This document shows positions 1 through 11,163 of a DNA stretch of 64,000 bases, in pieces (position 1 is the stretch's first letter; every line of letters begins with the position of its first letter). The DNA is from Pegea sp. RAD2-039. Taxonomy: Eukaryota; Chordata; Thaliacea; Salpida; Salpidae. Location: NCBI GenBank assembly GCA_034620365.1, contig JAQGEQ010000048.1:930001-994000 (forward strand). The letters run 5' to 3'. Both the position numbers and the translations under genes were made by a program. The notes under the pieces are model-generated. The model made no database searches, was not told where the DNA came from, and saw only the letters and a list, made by a program, of their open reading frames with translations.

Positions 1-1751
1 TGAGGCCAATAAATTAGTAGAATAATCTTACTTTAAAACTCATTTCTACTATACATCTTTTTCTGAAAATACGTACAAAACGTATCGATATATAAAATCA
101 AAAACACTAACTGTATAGCAAAACTGAATTCACTTTTCATAAGAATGTCAAAAATAAAAAATAAAACTGTTCATCTGAAAAAGCAATGATATTAAAAAGC
201 CATCCTGCATTCTGAAATGAAAAGCTAGCATTTTAATTATCAAGGTTAATAAAAGCAAGTTGATATTTTTCACCATTGATAATATAGTAGTAACAAACCG
301 CTGCACCAAGCTATCAAAGAAACATTTTTTCACTTACATTACCTTTACTCCAAGAAGGTTGTTGAATCATAACAGTTTGATAAAGATGCTTGATAAAGAA
401 GTTATCATTAGAATAGATGAAATGTTGAAATACAGATATCTACTTTGTTGAAAGTAAAGTTTGGTGAAATATAAAGTAAACTTCTATATTAGTATTCTAT
501 TCAATTGTTCTATTAGTTTTCTAAATTTCTATTAAATAAAAGTGCTTTAAAATAAGGAAAATAAAACTCAGTCACAACGCTTACATATAAATGGTGGAAA
601 TAATTACATTTCTACATAATTTCAACTATATTTTAGTAACCTCTTTAACAGTTTTTGTACTTAAGGTTTACATTTTATAAGCAGTGAAACTAAACAAGGA
701 GAAAACTACACAAGGACTAAAAGTAAATATAAAACTATCAACATGCATTAACAATTCTAATTGATTTACAATTATAAGCACTAACAGTTCTAGGTTGAAA
801 GTTATTATATTTTTGATTATCATTATATATTCATTATATCAAAAGAAACAAAAATAGTAAAAAAATAATCAAATAAGTTAAAGATTAAAGATTTTCTTGC
901 TTGTAGCCATCTAGATAGTAGTTTCAAATAAAAAACATATTTTTATTCTTTATTTCTAGCATTAACATAACAACTTATTTTAGTAAAGGTAGGTGAACAT
1001 TTCAATTAATATCATTATAAAACTTCTTCCAGTTAATGACCTGATTCTAGTGAAGATGTTTTAATTTCATGATAACCATTCAATGCCACGAATGAAATGT
1101 TTTAATAAAATGTGTTAATGCCGAATATAGAATAGTAGAGTCAAAATTGATAGAGATTATTAAATTAGAGTTCAAAGTCTTTAAATAAGCAAAATGATAC
1201 AAACAAACATCAAGCGAAACAAAACCTCAGAATTTGAACCAAAGATTAGGATTGTTAGTGAAAACTATAAAGAAATAAGTCTAAATTAAAATGTAAAAAT
1301 GATGAATTTTGAATAAAATCTGTTATCTTAAGAGCGTTAATTTCAGAAGGCGAAAAAATGATAAGTTTTCAATAAAATGAATTGTTCAGATACTGTTAAT
1401 TTCTAAAGGCAAAATCTATTCTACAAAACAGTGCTAAACTACATCTAAGTTTTGTTAGATGAGAAAAACTACTTCTAAATTTAATCTCATTATTTAGTGG
1501 ATTGAAAATTGTGATTCTTTCAGTGAGTTCAAATAAAAAAGTTATTTGTTACAGAATGAAAATGAGAGTTAAGGTAAAATATTTTAAATAAAATAATGAA
1601 ATTATATTTGATATAATAAATATTAATAATAAAAAATATAACCAAGTAGTTTTTGGCAACGCTTCATGAAACAAAATTATTAGGATTCAAGGGATTGATC
1701 TGCAAATCTATCTTACATGTTTATATGAACAAAAAAATGTAACTGAGAAAC
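1..1751. other. AT-rich non-coding flank
   Basis: No gene is supported here. The short open frames are broken AT-rich sequence without splice structure. The part from about 1440 to 1600 resembles about 5960-6110, so the 3' flank of the first claudin-like gene belongs to the tandem duplication that produced the array. Confidence 0.5.
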
Positions 1752-3262
1752 TTAAACATATTCCTGAGAATTAACATTTGACATTTTAGTTGGCGGTGGG
1801 CGGTAAATGTAGCCACGAGTTTGGTTAAAGTCATCATCATCTGAATCACCACATGACGAGCAAAGAGCACAACAACCACCAACAAAAGAGAGAATGGAAG
1901 CTGCCCAAGCCACAAACAAAGCCTCTCCAAAAATTACTCTAGAGAATTATTCTTATGAGATTTTAAGTTAACTAATGAAAATACTTTAACTGTTTTTATT
2001 GCAATTATTTAATCAATTTTGTATTTACCGATTATTACTCATTGTATTCACTGCCCCTGAATCCAGTTTATACTGAATTGCAATGTCCCTTGCAAACCAA
2101 GAAGATATCACCATTAGCATGCCTCCACCAAGAATAGTTAAACAACCGCCGACTACCCGAAGTTTAGACTATAAGATTATATATAAGTTTATTTTAATAA
2201 ACTTTATTGTTCAGCTTAGATCAAATTGATTATATATTTGGTTGTTAAACATAAGTGCTAAATTGTTGTGGTATATTTGAGTTATGTAACAGTAGAATAT
2301 TTTGCCGCTAATGTAAATGTGTCATTCCCGACGCTTCTATATATCTAGTTGATTGTGTAGCTGACCGTGTACTGCTATTACTTACCGTTGTCATTATTCG
2401 CTCTTTACAAATGAATAAGAATCTTTTAAAGAGTTATTATTACAATTTGGTCTTACGATAAAATGATTTTTTAAAGTTGAAATTAAAGGTACTGGATTAT
2501 TATCATTTTAAAAATAATCTTTTGGTTTTTAGTATTTAGTTTCAATACTCAGCGATTTTATTAAATCAAAATAACCTTTAAAGACTTCACTCCGCCTACA
2601 GGAACACAATCCATTCCAAAAGTAGTTAAAACAAATCCAAGAAACCCAAAAACGATGGACCCTGCACCAAGTATACGACCTTCACAAAAAGTAGTAGTTA
2701 GCTTGTTGTTATTGTGCATCTGCAGTTTATTGATTTAAGAATTCTTTTCTTTTATAAACAAATTTAGTTTCTGTGAAGGAGAATGTTCACTTCAAAAAAA
2801 TCTTTTATAGACAATATTGTTGACGGCAAACCCACCAACTTGCATTTTAGTTGTTAATCCAAGTATTAAACGATCATAATCATCACAGTTCCAGTTACCA
2901 GTCATACGCATCGTACATTTGATCCATAAGCCACTTATCTTAAAAAAATAATATAAGGCCATCAAAATCACTTCAAAACTTTTCTGTTAAGATTTGTTAA
3001 GTTTTTTGTTTTATAGATTTATTTAATGTTGATCCACTTCTTCAAAGATAATATTTTTTCTAATGGAATACACTTAGACAGAAATCATATATATATGTGT
3101 GTATGAGAAAAATCATTCAGAAAAACTTCTTACTCTACGAGTGCTATCGTTGATAGTATCAAAAGGATCGTTTTTCATCCAGTTTGGCGTCACTACAGCC
3201 GCAATAGTCAACACGAGAGCCAGTATCGTGACTGAAGTTGACACGCTTTGTAATACCGTCAT
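1752..3262 (-). CDS. Claudin-like four-pass membrane protein (alpha1)
   Basis: Five exons on the minus strand: 3262-3134, 2938-2836, 2679-2576, 2168-2029 and 1938-1752, giving 220 aa, the usual claudin length. The extracellular loop carries the claudin signature W-GLW-C-C: Trp near residue 32 in 'TPNW', then 'GLWIKC' and 'GNWNC'. Four hydrophobic segments follow the family order: one at the N-terminus, one in exon 3 ('GSIVFGFLGFVLTTFG'), one in exon 4 and one in exon 5 ('GEALFVAWAASILSF'), then a double-Cys cytosolic start and an acidic tail. The protein ends in EYV, the kind of C-terminus by which claudins bind PDZ scaffolds such as ZO proteins. The ATG was chosen because all three intact paralogues start at the same place and have a first exon of exactly 129 nt. 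Claudins form paracellular barriers or channels at cell junctions. The invertebrate family also includes PMP22/stargazin-like members, so junctional function is inferred. Introns 1 and 2 end in AAG. Confidence 0.85.
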
Positions 3263-4375
3263 TTCAAACAAATTTAAAAAGATTTTAACAATCAAAAAAC
3301 TAATCAACCTAAAAAATTGATAATAAGTTTAGTGCAAAGAAGTGTAGAGAATATAATGAAGCTTATCTAAAACTAAAGTATTAAATAAAAGAAAAGTATT
3401 TCAAAAATATTCTTTGCCTTTAAGTATATTTAAAACAAAATTCAGTTTGAAAAAATTGAAAACTTATGAATTTTACTCCTGAAAACAACTAACATTTTTA
3501 TTTTAAGACTAAAATTTTATTGCAAACCCAAATTGAAGTACTTAAGTTAATGAAAGCTACTAAAATCTTATTCAGAAAATGTCGTCGAACCTGGAAACAA
3601 AATCGATTAGCAAGAAGCATAAAATCTATCAAAAACTTATCAACTAAAATCGTACTAAACAGTAAGAAACATCACTTTTTTTGGTTTCATTTTTTTAATA
3701 TTTTGGTGATTTTTATTTTACAGTAATTCTTAATAACTTTTTAAAACTTGTATTTAAATTGTTTAGGCACAACATTAAATAAAAAGAAAATCAAAGTTAA
3801 AATTAATAAACAAATGGGTCGATGTTAGACGTGGCTCAAAGTTTATTTTCTAAATACTAACTGATTTTAATATTAGTTGAAGCAACATTGAGTCGTTATA
3901 TTGTGTATTTGCATATTTTCCATTTGCTTCTTTTTCTTTATGCTATTAGCAGGTTTTTATAAGCTGAACAAGTATTCTTGTGATTTTACTCACTTTGTTT
4001 TGTAGACTCACAAAGGTCAACAACTACTACTAGGAAACTTTGGTTTCTACTTTTCACATATTTGAAGTTTATCGGAAAAATGAGATACGTTTTAAGTCTA
4101 TAACTTCAAGAGATTTAAAGACCTTATTTAATGAAATAAATGAAGTTTCTTTATACATTGAAATATTAGGCAGTAATGTAATTCTAGCGATATAAGGATC
4201 TAACAAAAGTCTAAAAATGTTTTCTAGAATTCTACGTTTTTGGGATAATCATATATGAATTTATATGGTTACAATATCCTAGCATCAAGCTTATTTAAAA
4301 TACCACCGCAGATGCAAAACACATGAGTCATCTAACCTACTAAATGCAGAAACATCGATAAGTAGCAACCTAAAA
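3263..4375. other. Intergenic, AT-rich
   Basis: Upstream region of the first claudin-like gene. The open frame at 3520-3726 on the plus strand is low-complexity, lysine-rich and resembles no family I know. I see no gene here. Confidence 0.4.
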
Positions 4376-5475
4376 CAACTGTTTGCTTTTATATGATATT
4401 ACCTCTTCTCCTTATACATCTGTTGAAACGATTCATTTAAATCAGTTTGTTGAAGATGTTTTGAACGAATATCGTTTGCGAATGAAGAAGTTGCTACCAG
4501 GATGCAAACTGCTCCAAGCAGACTACTTAAGCTCCCAAGTTGCGATAAGTTTTCTATTAAAATCATTTTAAAACATTCAACATACAAAGATGCTCTTGAC
4601 TACTTATGTTATTGCAACTTTGTTTCTAATAAAACAGAAATATTCTACAACGGTAATCGTAACTTTCAACATTTTGATTGTTGTCAAACATTTAAAAAAC
4701 TATAATCGGATTATATTTTGGTAAGTCTACTAAAGTACAACAAAATGCCCCTAAAATATTTTGATTTATGTTAGTAGAAAGCAATTACAACATTAAAATT
4801 ATTTAATATTATGCTAAAAGCATTTAAATGCTAATTATATTTAGTTATTACCCTACATTTCAAAAACAATAACTAAAACTACAGAAGCTAAAATTCAACT
4901 GAGCAAAATCAATGTCTTTGGAATACTTTTAGAATTTTAAGTAATTATTCACATTTATAAAGTAATTGCCTAAATTTATATCTATCTTAAAAAGTACATA
5001 TTACGTTTTATACTACAAATATTTATAAATTGGTCTATCAATTCTTGTATTAATTTCAAATAAAAGTAAAGCCAATCCAAAAAAGATGTAATAATTCATG
5101 AAATCCTCACAATTTAAGCTTTTACAAAAGCATCTTTCATTTTCTGAATGATAACAATTGAATAATTAGCAACTGAATGAGTATACAAACCTGCCTGAAT
5201 AAGAGAAGGCAACGAAATGAAGATGTTGTGATAATCATAACAATTCCAGTTACCAGCTCAATATGTATCATATTCAATCCTTAATTCGCGTTACTTTGAC
5301 TAATGTAACAAAAATCAGTAATTTTTAAGTATTTAACGTCTTAGCATAACTACTTTTACGGAAATTATGTCCATTGAATCATTCATTTCATTAAGGAGTA
5401 AAGATGCAACTAGTTATTAGTCTCAAACCAACTCGGTTGAAGATTAGAGCTATCCTTGTTTTTGTAGTCGTCTTG
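4376..5475 (-). pseudogene. Broken claudin-like gene copy (beta1)
   Basis: This is a degraded copy of the intact claudin-like gene at 8302-9617. An exon 4 counterpart lies at about 4553-4402. Exon 2 is recognisable at about 5290-5192, and a piece of exon 1 at about 5475-5412. The exon 4 copy lacks one base relative to the intact gene, around 4532-4535 where the parent has one extra base of a CT/GA run. That shifts the frame after the acceptor. The start codon is lost, the GLW-C motif is damaged, and no counterpart of exon 3 or exon 5 is present. The block from about 4376 to 4912 is nearly identical to about 8545-9082, with about seven differences by eye, whereas the exon 1-2 part has drifted much further. 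It sits between the two alpha-type genes exactly where the second member of a duplicated alpha-beta pair would be. Confidence 0.8.
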
Positions 5476-6306
5476 ATGATGTTTCAAACTAAAGTTCTAC
5501 TTTCAACACTAATGTAAATATTTCTAATAATAGCGATGAACACTTAAATCATATTTCTATAAGCATCAATTTCCTATGAGCACTATGAGCAAGCGACTAA
5601 GATTTTGCAAGCATTTATGAAGCCATTATAGCTACTAAGCTCTATGAATAAAATGTTCCGGCATACTTGGTTAATAATTACTGTAGTATCATAAATTCTA
5701 AACTTACTTATCTCAGCAGGTTCGAATTTAAAGCGTTTATCTGAATATAAAAGTAGTTCAACAATTTTAATAAAAATAGCTAACTGAAATTTAATTAAAA
5801 GTTATTATTACCAACAAAGACTTTATTGAAGTCCTTCTGAATCGACATAAAATATATTTTAAACTTAAAGATGTCCTATCTAATTAATCCTTAATTTCCT
5901 AATGCGACGATTTTTAATAGAGTAAACAGTTTTGAAGTACTTCTAATCCTTATTATACAAAAATTACTTCTAAATTCAATTTTATCATTTAGTGAGATCA
6001 AGGTTGTGCTGGTTTCAATAAGTTCATATAACAAAGTCATTTGTATTACACTAAAACAGATATTAAGATAAAAAATATGTATAAATTTATTTAAAAAAAG
6101 AAATTAAAAATAGTTATAAAATTATTTCAATTACTTGCTAATTACTATATTAATTCAAAAAATATAAGTTTTATATATAATAAACAAATTAGTTGAATCA
6201 TTTTTTGTTCAACACTTTGTTAAAACAAATGGATATAAATGGATTGATAAAAAAATTTATCTTATTTGTTCATATGAACAAGAAAAGAAAACTATTTTTC
6301 AGCAGC
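5476..6306. other. Intergenic, AT-rich
   Basis: No coding potential seen. The segment at about 5960-6110 is similar to about 1440-1600, marking the 3' flank shared by the two alpha-type claudin-like genes. Confidence 0.45.
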
Positions 6307-7617
6307 TTAAACATATTCTTGAGTATTGGAAGTTTTAACTGGCTGAGGACGGTAGTTGTAGCCACGAGGTTGGTTGAAGTCCCCATCATCTGAACCACCA
6401 CATGACGAACAAAAAGCAAAGCAAGCACCAACAATAGAAAGAATGGAAGCTGCCCAAGCAATAAACAAAGCCTCTCCAAAAATATATCTATAGAATTATT
6501 TCAGATAAAATTTAAGGTTAATAAGCGAAAGTATGTTTTAATTTTTCTATTAAAATTGGTTTAAATCAAATATATATTTACCGGTCCACGCTAGCTACAT
6601 TTATATAAGTTGAAACCCGGTTATGCTCAATTCTGATGTCGTTAGCATACCAAGAAGATACTCCCATCAGTAAACAACCTCCAAGAAGTGTCAAGCAACC
6701 ACCGGCTAGTCGAAACTTGGACTGCAAAAATGTATTTCAATATAATGTAGTGAATTATATAAAAATTTATAATTAAGGTTTGCATGCAACACTTTTTTAT
6801 GTTGGATTAACGAATTAGCATTTGTGTTTATTATTTATATCTAATGCTCCCAAAGTTTTATTAAAGCGACTTTTAGAGATCGTTCTCCGCCAACAGGAAC
6901 ACAATCCATTCCGAAAACCGTCAAAAAGAATCCAAGAAACCCAAATAAGATTGAACCCACACCAAGTACACGCGCTTTGCACAAAAAATAAATAAATTAA
7001 CAAATAGATTAATTAATCTTAATAATGATTAGCTGATTAAGAATATTTTGTAGCAATTTTAATGAGTAGGAAAGTGAATCAATTCATTGAAAATTCATTA
7101 AATTTCTTTAAAGTTTTGTTTCTATAAACACTTATAGATCAGCGATATTTAAAAGCCATTTTCGGACGGTTGAATCACCTGCTTGCAGTTTTGGAGGAAG
7201 TCCAAGTATTAAACGATCATAATCATCACAGTCCCAGTTACCAGTCGTATGCATCGTACATTTGATCCACAATCCACGAAACTTTGAAAAAATACCAATA
7301 TAACGTCATGCAAATAGTTATTAAACTTTTGTTTTAATTTCGCAAAGTTTTTCTATCATTTGTTCATTTAACTAGTTTCATAATTTTACTTAACAATTGG
7401 TGAACCTCTTTAAAGATAATTGTTCCTAATTGTTACTTAGGAAGATTATGATGCATGTGAAAGTTAAAGTTTAGCGATAATTACTTACTTTCTTATTACT
7501 ATCGATTGTAGAATCAGTTGGATCGTTTTTTTCCCATTGTGGCATTACTACAGCAGTAATAGCCAACACGAGACCTAACATTGTGATTATAGTTGACAAG
7601 CCTTGCAATGCAGCCAT
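6307..7617 (-). CDS. Claudin-like four-pass membrane protein (alpha2)
   Basis: Five exons on the minus strand: 7617-7489, 7281-7179, 6974-6871, 6721-6582 and 6487-6307, giving 218 aa. Exon lengths (129, 103, 104, 140 nt) and phases are the same as in alpha1, so the two are recent tandem duplicates. The extracellular loop has Trp in 'MPQW', then 'GLWIKC' and 'GNWDC', completing the claudin W-GLW-C-C signature. Hydrophobic segments are seen at the N-terminus, in exon 3 ('GSILFGFLGFFLTVFG'), in exon 4 ('GGCLTLLGGCLLMGVSSW') and in exon 5 ('GEALFIAWAASILSIVG'). The tail is hydrophilic and ends in QEYV, a PDZ-ligand type terminus. The protein is predicted in the plasma membrane, with a junctional or membrane-organising role inferred from family. 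Introns 1 and 2 end in AAG rather than the usual TAG or CAG. Confidence 0.85.
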
Positions 7618-8273
7618 TACAAACAATTTGAAAAATATATATAGTTAAAAATCTAATCAACCTATAAAAGTAATAATAAGTTTATAGATAATAAATAAAT
7701 CTGAATTTGAAGAAGATGATATACTGACGATTACTTAAAAATAAAGTATTTGAAGATTGGTGTTTGTTAAATATATTAGCCTTTGAAGCAAAAAATAAAT
7801 TGAAGCTAAAAAGTTGCTATTATTGATTTCATGTTTGAAATGTGTTAAGAATTCACACCTTCCCCCAAAAATAAAACTTTTAAAAGCAGAATAAAATCAC
7901 TGAATTACAACTTCAGCTGTAACAACCATTAAGTCAAAAGCTGTTGGGTACATAAAAACACATAAATGAAAACATCAGTGGGAATTTTTCAATTAAACAG
8001 TGCAGCAAACTTCACTCTTTCAAGAAAATTTTTTTGTGATTTGTTCACTTATATTAAGATGTGCTAAGTAGTAATTAGGTTTTAAAGTAGAATCCTAGCA
8101 TTTTACAGTAAAGCACGACGAAATGTAAATTAATAAATGAAATTATCATGATCAAGATTTCACTTATACATAAAAAATGATATTTAAAGAAAGTCAAACT
8201 TCTTTTCACAATCAAAATAATTATATCTATTCTCCTAGAAAACATTATTTAGACCAAATTAGTTAATAAATTA

Positions 8274-8279
8274 TTTATT
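8274..8279 (-). terminator. Poly(A) signal of claudin-like beta2
   Basis: AATAAA on the minus strand, about 23 nt beyond the stop codon of the gene at 8302-9617. The position fits a short 3' UTR, although the sequence is AT-rich and such hexamers are frequent by chance. Confidence 0.4.
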
Positions 8280-8301
8280 AGTGTTTTGAGAGTTTCCTTG
8301 T

Positions 8302-9617
8302 TTACACATATTCATTTGTATACGAAGTCTGAGAACTATCTTGAAAAGTTGTACTTCCATCAGATTTACAGAAATTAAGAATTGCACTAAAGATGCACAG
8401 TACAGAGCCAATCCAGCCCATATAAATGCAGTCACCATATACTTCTCTAAAAATAGGATTATTATCAAGATTAACTATAAACAGTTTATATACTTTGTAG
8501 GCTTGTCAGCAGAATTGTAATGAATAGTTATAAACATTTATAAACAACTGTTTGCTTTTATATTATATTACCTCTTCTCCTTATACATCTGTTGAAACGA
8601 TTCATTTAAATCAGTTTGTTGAAGATGTTTTGAACGAATATCGTTTGCGAATGAAGAAGTTGCTACCAGGATACAAACTGCTCCAAGCAGACTACTTAAG
8701 CTTCCCAAGTTGCGATAAGTTTTCTATTAAAATCATTTTAAAACATTCAACATACAAAGATGCTCTTGACTACTTATGTTATTGCAACTTTGTTTCTAAT
8801 AAAACAGAAATATTCTACAACGGTAATCGTAACTTTCAACATTTTGGTTGTTGTCAAACATTTAAAAAACTATAATCGGATTATATTTTTGTAAGTCTAC
8901 TAAAGTACAACAAAATGCCCCTAAAATATTTTGATTTATGTTAGTAGAAAGCAATTACAACATTAAAATTATTTAATATTATGCTAAAAGCATTTAAATG
9001 CTAATTATATTTAGTTATTACCCTACATTTCAAAAACAATAACTAAAACTACAGAAGCTAAAATTCAAACGAGCAAAATCAACGGTTTAAGTGGATTTAC
9101 AATTTAAAAGTATTTAATTTCAACTTTATAAGACTACCTTTTTTACAAAAATTATTAATTGCATCACCTTTACTGGCTCATCACTACTAGTATTACATTC
9201 ACAGATAGACAAAATAAATCCAATAAAAACTGTGATAATTGAAGCAATACCCAAAATTCGAGCTATGACAAAAACATCTTTCAATTTCTGAATGATAACA
9301 ATTGAATAATTAGCAACTGAATGAATATACAAACCTGCCTGAATAAGAGAAGGTAACGAAATGAAGACGTTGTGATAATCATAACAATTCCAGTTACCTG
9401 CTGAATATGTAGCACATTCAATCCATAACCCCTGACTCTATAAATTATGTTTTACCAATCAGTAAATCCTTATCAGTTAACCTCTCACAATAGCTGTCTC
9501 TTCTCGGATTAGATCTCTAGGATCAGTTTTCTTCCATTGAGGAAGCGAAACACAAACAGTTATTAAGATCAGACCAAATAAGTTGAAGATTAGAGCTGCT
9601 TTCGTGATTTTAGCCAT
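8302..9617 (-). CDS. Claudin-like four-pass membrane protein (beta2)
   Basis: Five exons on the minus strand: 9617-9489, 9437-9335, 9262-9168, 8723-8572 and 8446-8302, giving 207 aa. The 129-nt first exon, 103-nt second exon and all intron phases match the alpha genes, but the protein is clearly diverged. Trp in 'LPQW' and then 'GLWIEC' and 'GNWNC' give the claudin signature. Hydrophobic stretches occur in exon 1, exon 3 ('GIASIITVFIGFILSIC'), exon 4 ('LGAVCILVATSSFANDI') and exon 5 ('YMGWIGSVLCIFSAIL'). Exon 4 ends in a longer charged loop than in the alpha genes. The tail ends in NEYV, keeping the PDZ-type terminus. Intron 2 is only about 72 nt. This is the intact partner of the broken copy at 4376-5475. 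Whether it is a true claudin or another member of the PMP22/claudin superfamily cannot be decided here. Confidence 0.82.
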
Positions 9618-11163
9618 TACCACAATAGTTTAAACCAAATCCCTATTATAATTGTTTAATTAAAGAAATATACAAGATATATAAAATGAGGAAGACTGTT
9701 CAATAAACACATTCTCTAAAAGTTTTTACAAAAACAAACATGACTTTCTTCAAACTGTCTTAAAATTAAAGATAATCATCAACGTCTAAAAGAATTCGAA
9801 AAAAAGACAATATCTTGACCTATTGCTTGATTTATCTGTTATGATCTCATCTAAGATTCTTATCATACTTTTATTTTTAAATTTTTTTTTTTAAAAAAAC
9901 CATAACAATTTTTCTTTTTTTGTTGACTCATAAAATTAAAACAAATTATAAAAAAGTTTGGCTACAGTATTAGACCTTCTTAGTGAGTACTGAACTTATT
10001 TGGCTTAATTGTTATCTGACGCAAGAACAACGTAATTTTAATGGAGTCTATGCATGGATGGACAAGGTACAATTGTTGTGATTAGCACTTGAGCAATATG
10101 GTGACGCTTGTACCAACAATTTTATTTATCAAAACATTCATTTCTTCCATTTGCTAGTTATCACACATTTATCCCTATACCAACTATGACATCATCAACT
10201 TCGAAAGCTAATCTATTTCTCGATTTATTCTAATTTTCAATCAGTTTGAAAATATGCAAATGATGTTAATTATTTTTTATAGAGTTATTTCTAGCTATTG
10301 AAATAGTTTGGTAAATGTTGTAACAATGAAGGCAACTTTGTAATATATAAAATATCAAATTATTACATAAAGTTTGTTTGCTTTCAAATACTTCATTTAA
10401 ATTTCTATCAAGAAATTTTTAAGATAATTCAAAAAGCTCATTTATTTTTTAACTAGATTGTAAATATATAGAATTTTATTTCAACATGTTGCCCTTTTTG
10501 TGATAATTATTTAGTAAAATTGTTCCTCTTTTTATTTCAACTACTGAAAGCAAGCTGATTTTTCAATTTATTATTTAAAATTAGAAGTTTTTAGTATAAA
10601 GGCTTCATTGGATTTACAATAAAATTGTTGAGCAAAAGATAAATTAAATCCTAAAAATACTAGAAGATGACGCAAAAGTAAAATAGGTTGTTAGTTTTAT
10701 AAATTATAAATGAATCATTACTTTTCTAGTTTTTTGTTGAACCTTAAAAAAGAAGTTAAGATAATAGCAAAATATTTTACTAATAAGTTAAAAGTTGTTA
10801 CTTAAATTTGCTACTAATAGACCGGATTTTTAAAAAATACAAATTCTAACGGCTACTCCTTAAAATATGAAAACCAACCTAAAAATTGAGCGGGAAAAAC
10901 CAATTGGTTGACAAGTTTACCGAAGCGTGACTGAGGCATTTTAAATTGAGTATTTGAGATGCTGGAAAATATAAAAGAAGGAAGATTAATTAAATATGAT
11001 TAAAAAATTGCAGAAGACCATCACTAGATTGCTATCATGATCATTTTGCACAATTTTTCCAATTTAGAGCTCAACTTCAAAAATTAGTATTTTCGGAAAC
11101 AAAATAAATTTAAAATGATTTATTTTATTATTTTAGCAAAAACTAAAAAAAAATTTACTTTCA
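9618..11163. other. Intergenic, AT-rich
   Basis: No gene could be supported. It contains homopolymer tracts around 9876-9900. A short plus-strand frame near 10011-10068 ends at a GT but has no recognisable partner exon. Confidence 0.4.

Noticed and set aside
8552..8875. 107-codon plus-strand open frame, also seen partly at 4383-4705
   Set aside because: It is antisense to exon 4 and intron 3 of the claudin-like beta gene. Its presence in both places only reflects the duplicated block.
9870..9920. Homopolymer T/A tracts that could be a transposon tail
   Set aside because: No element body or target-site duplication found beside them. Common in this AT-rich sequence.
10011..10068. Short plus-strand protein-like stretch ending at a GT
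   Set aside because: Only about 19 codons, with no acceptor or partner exon found.
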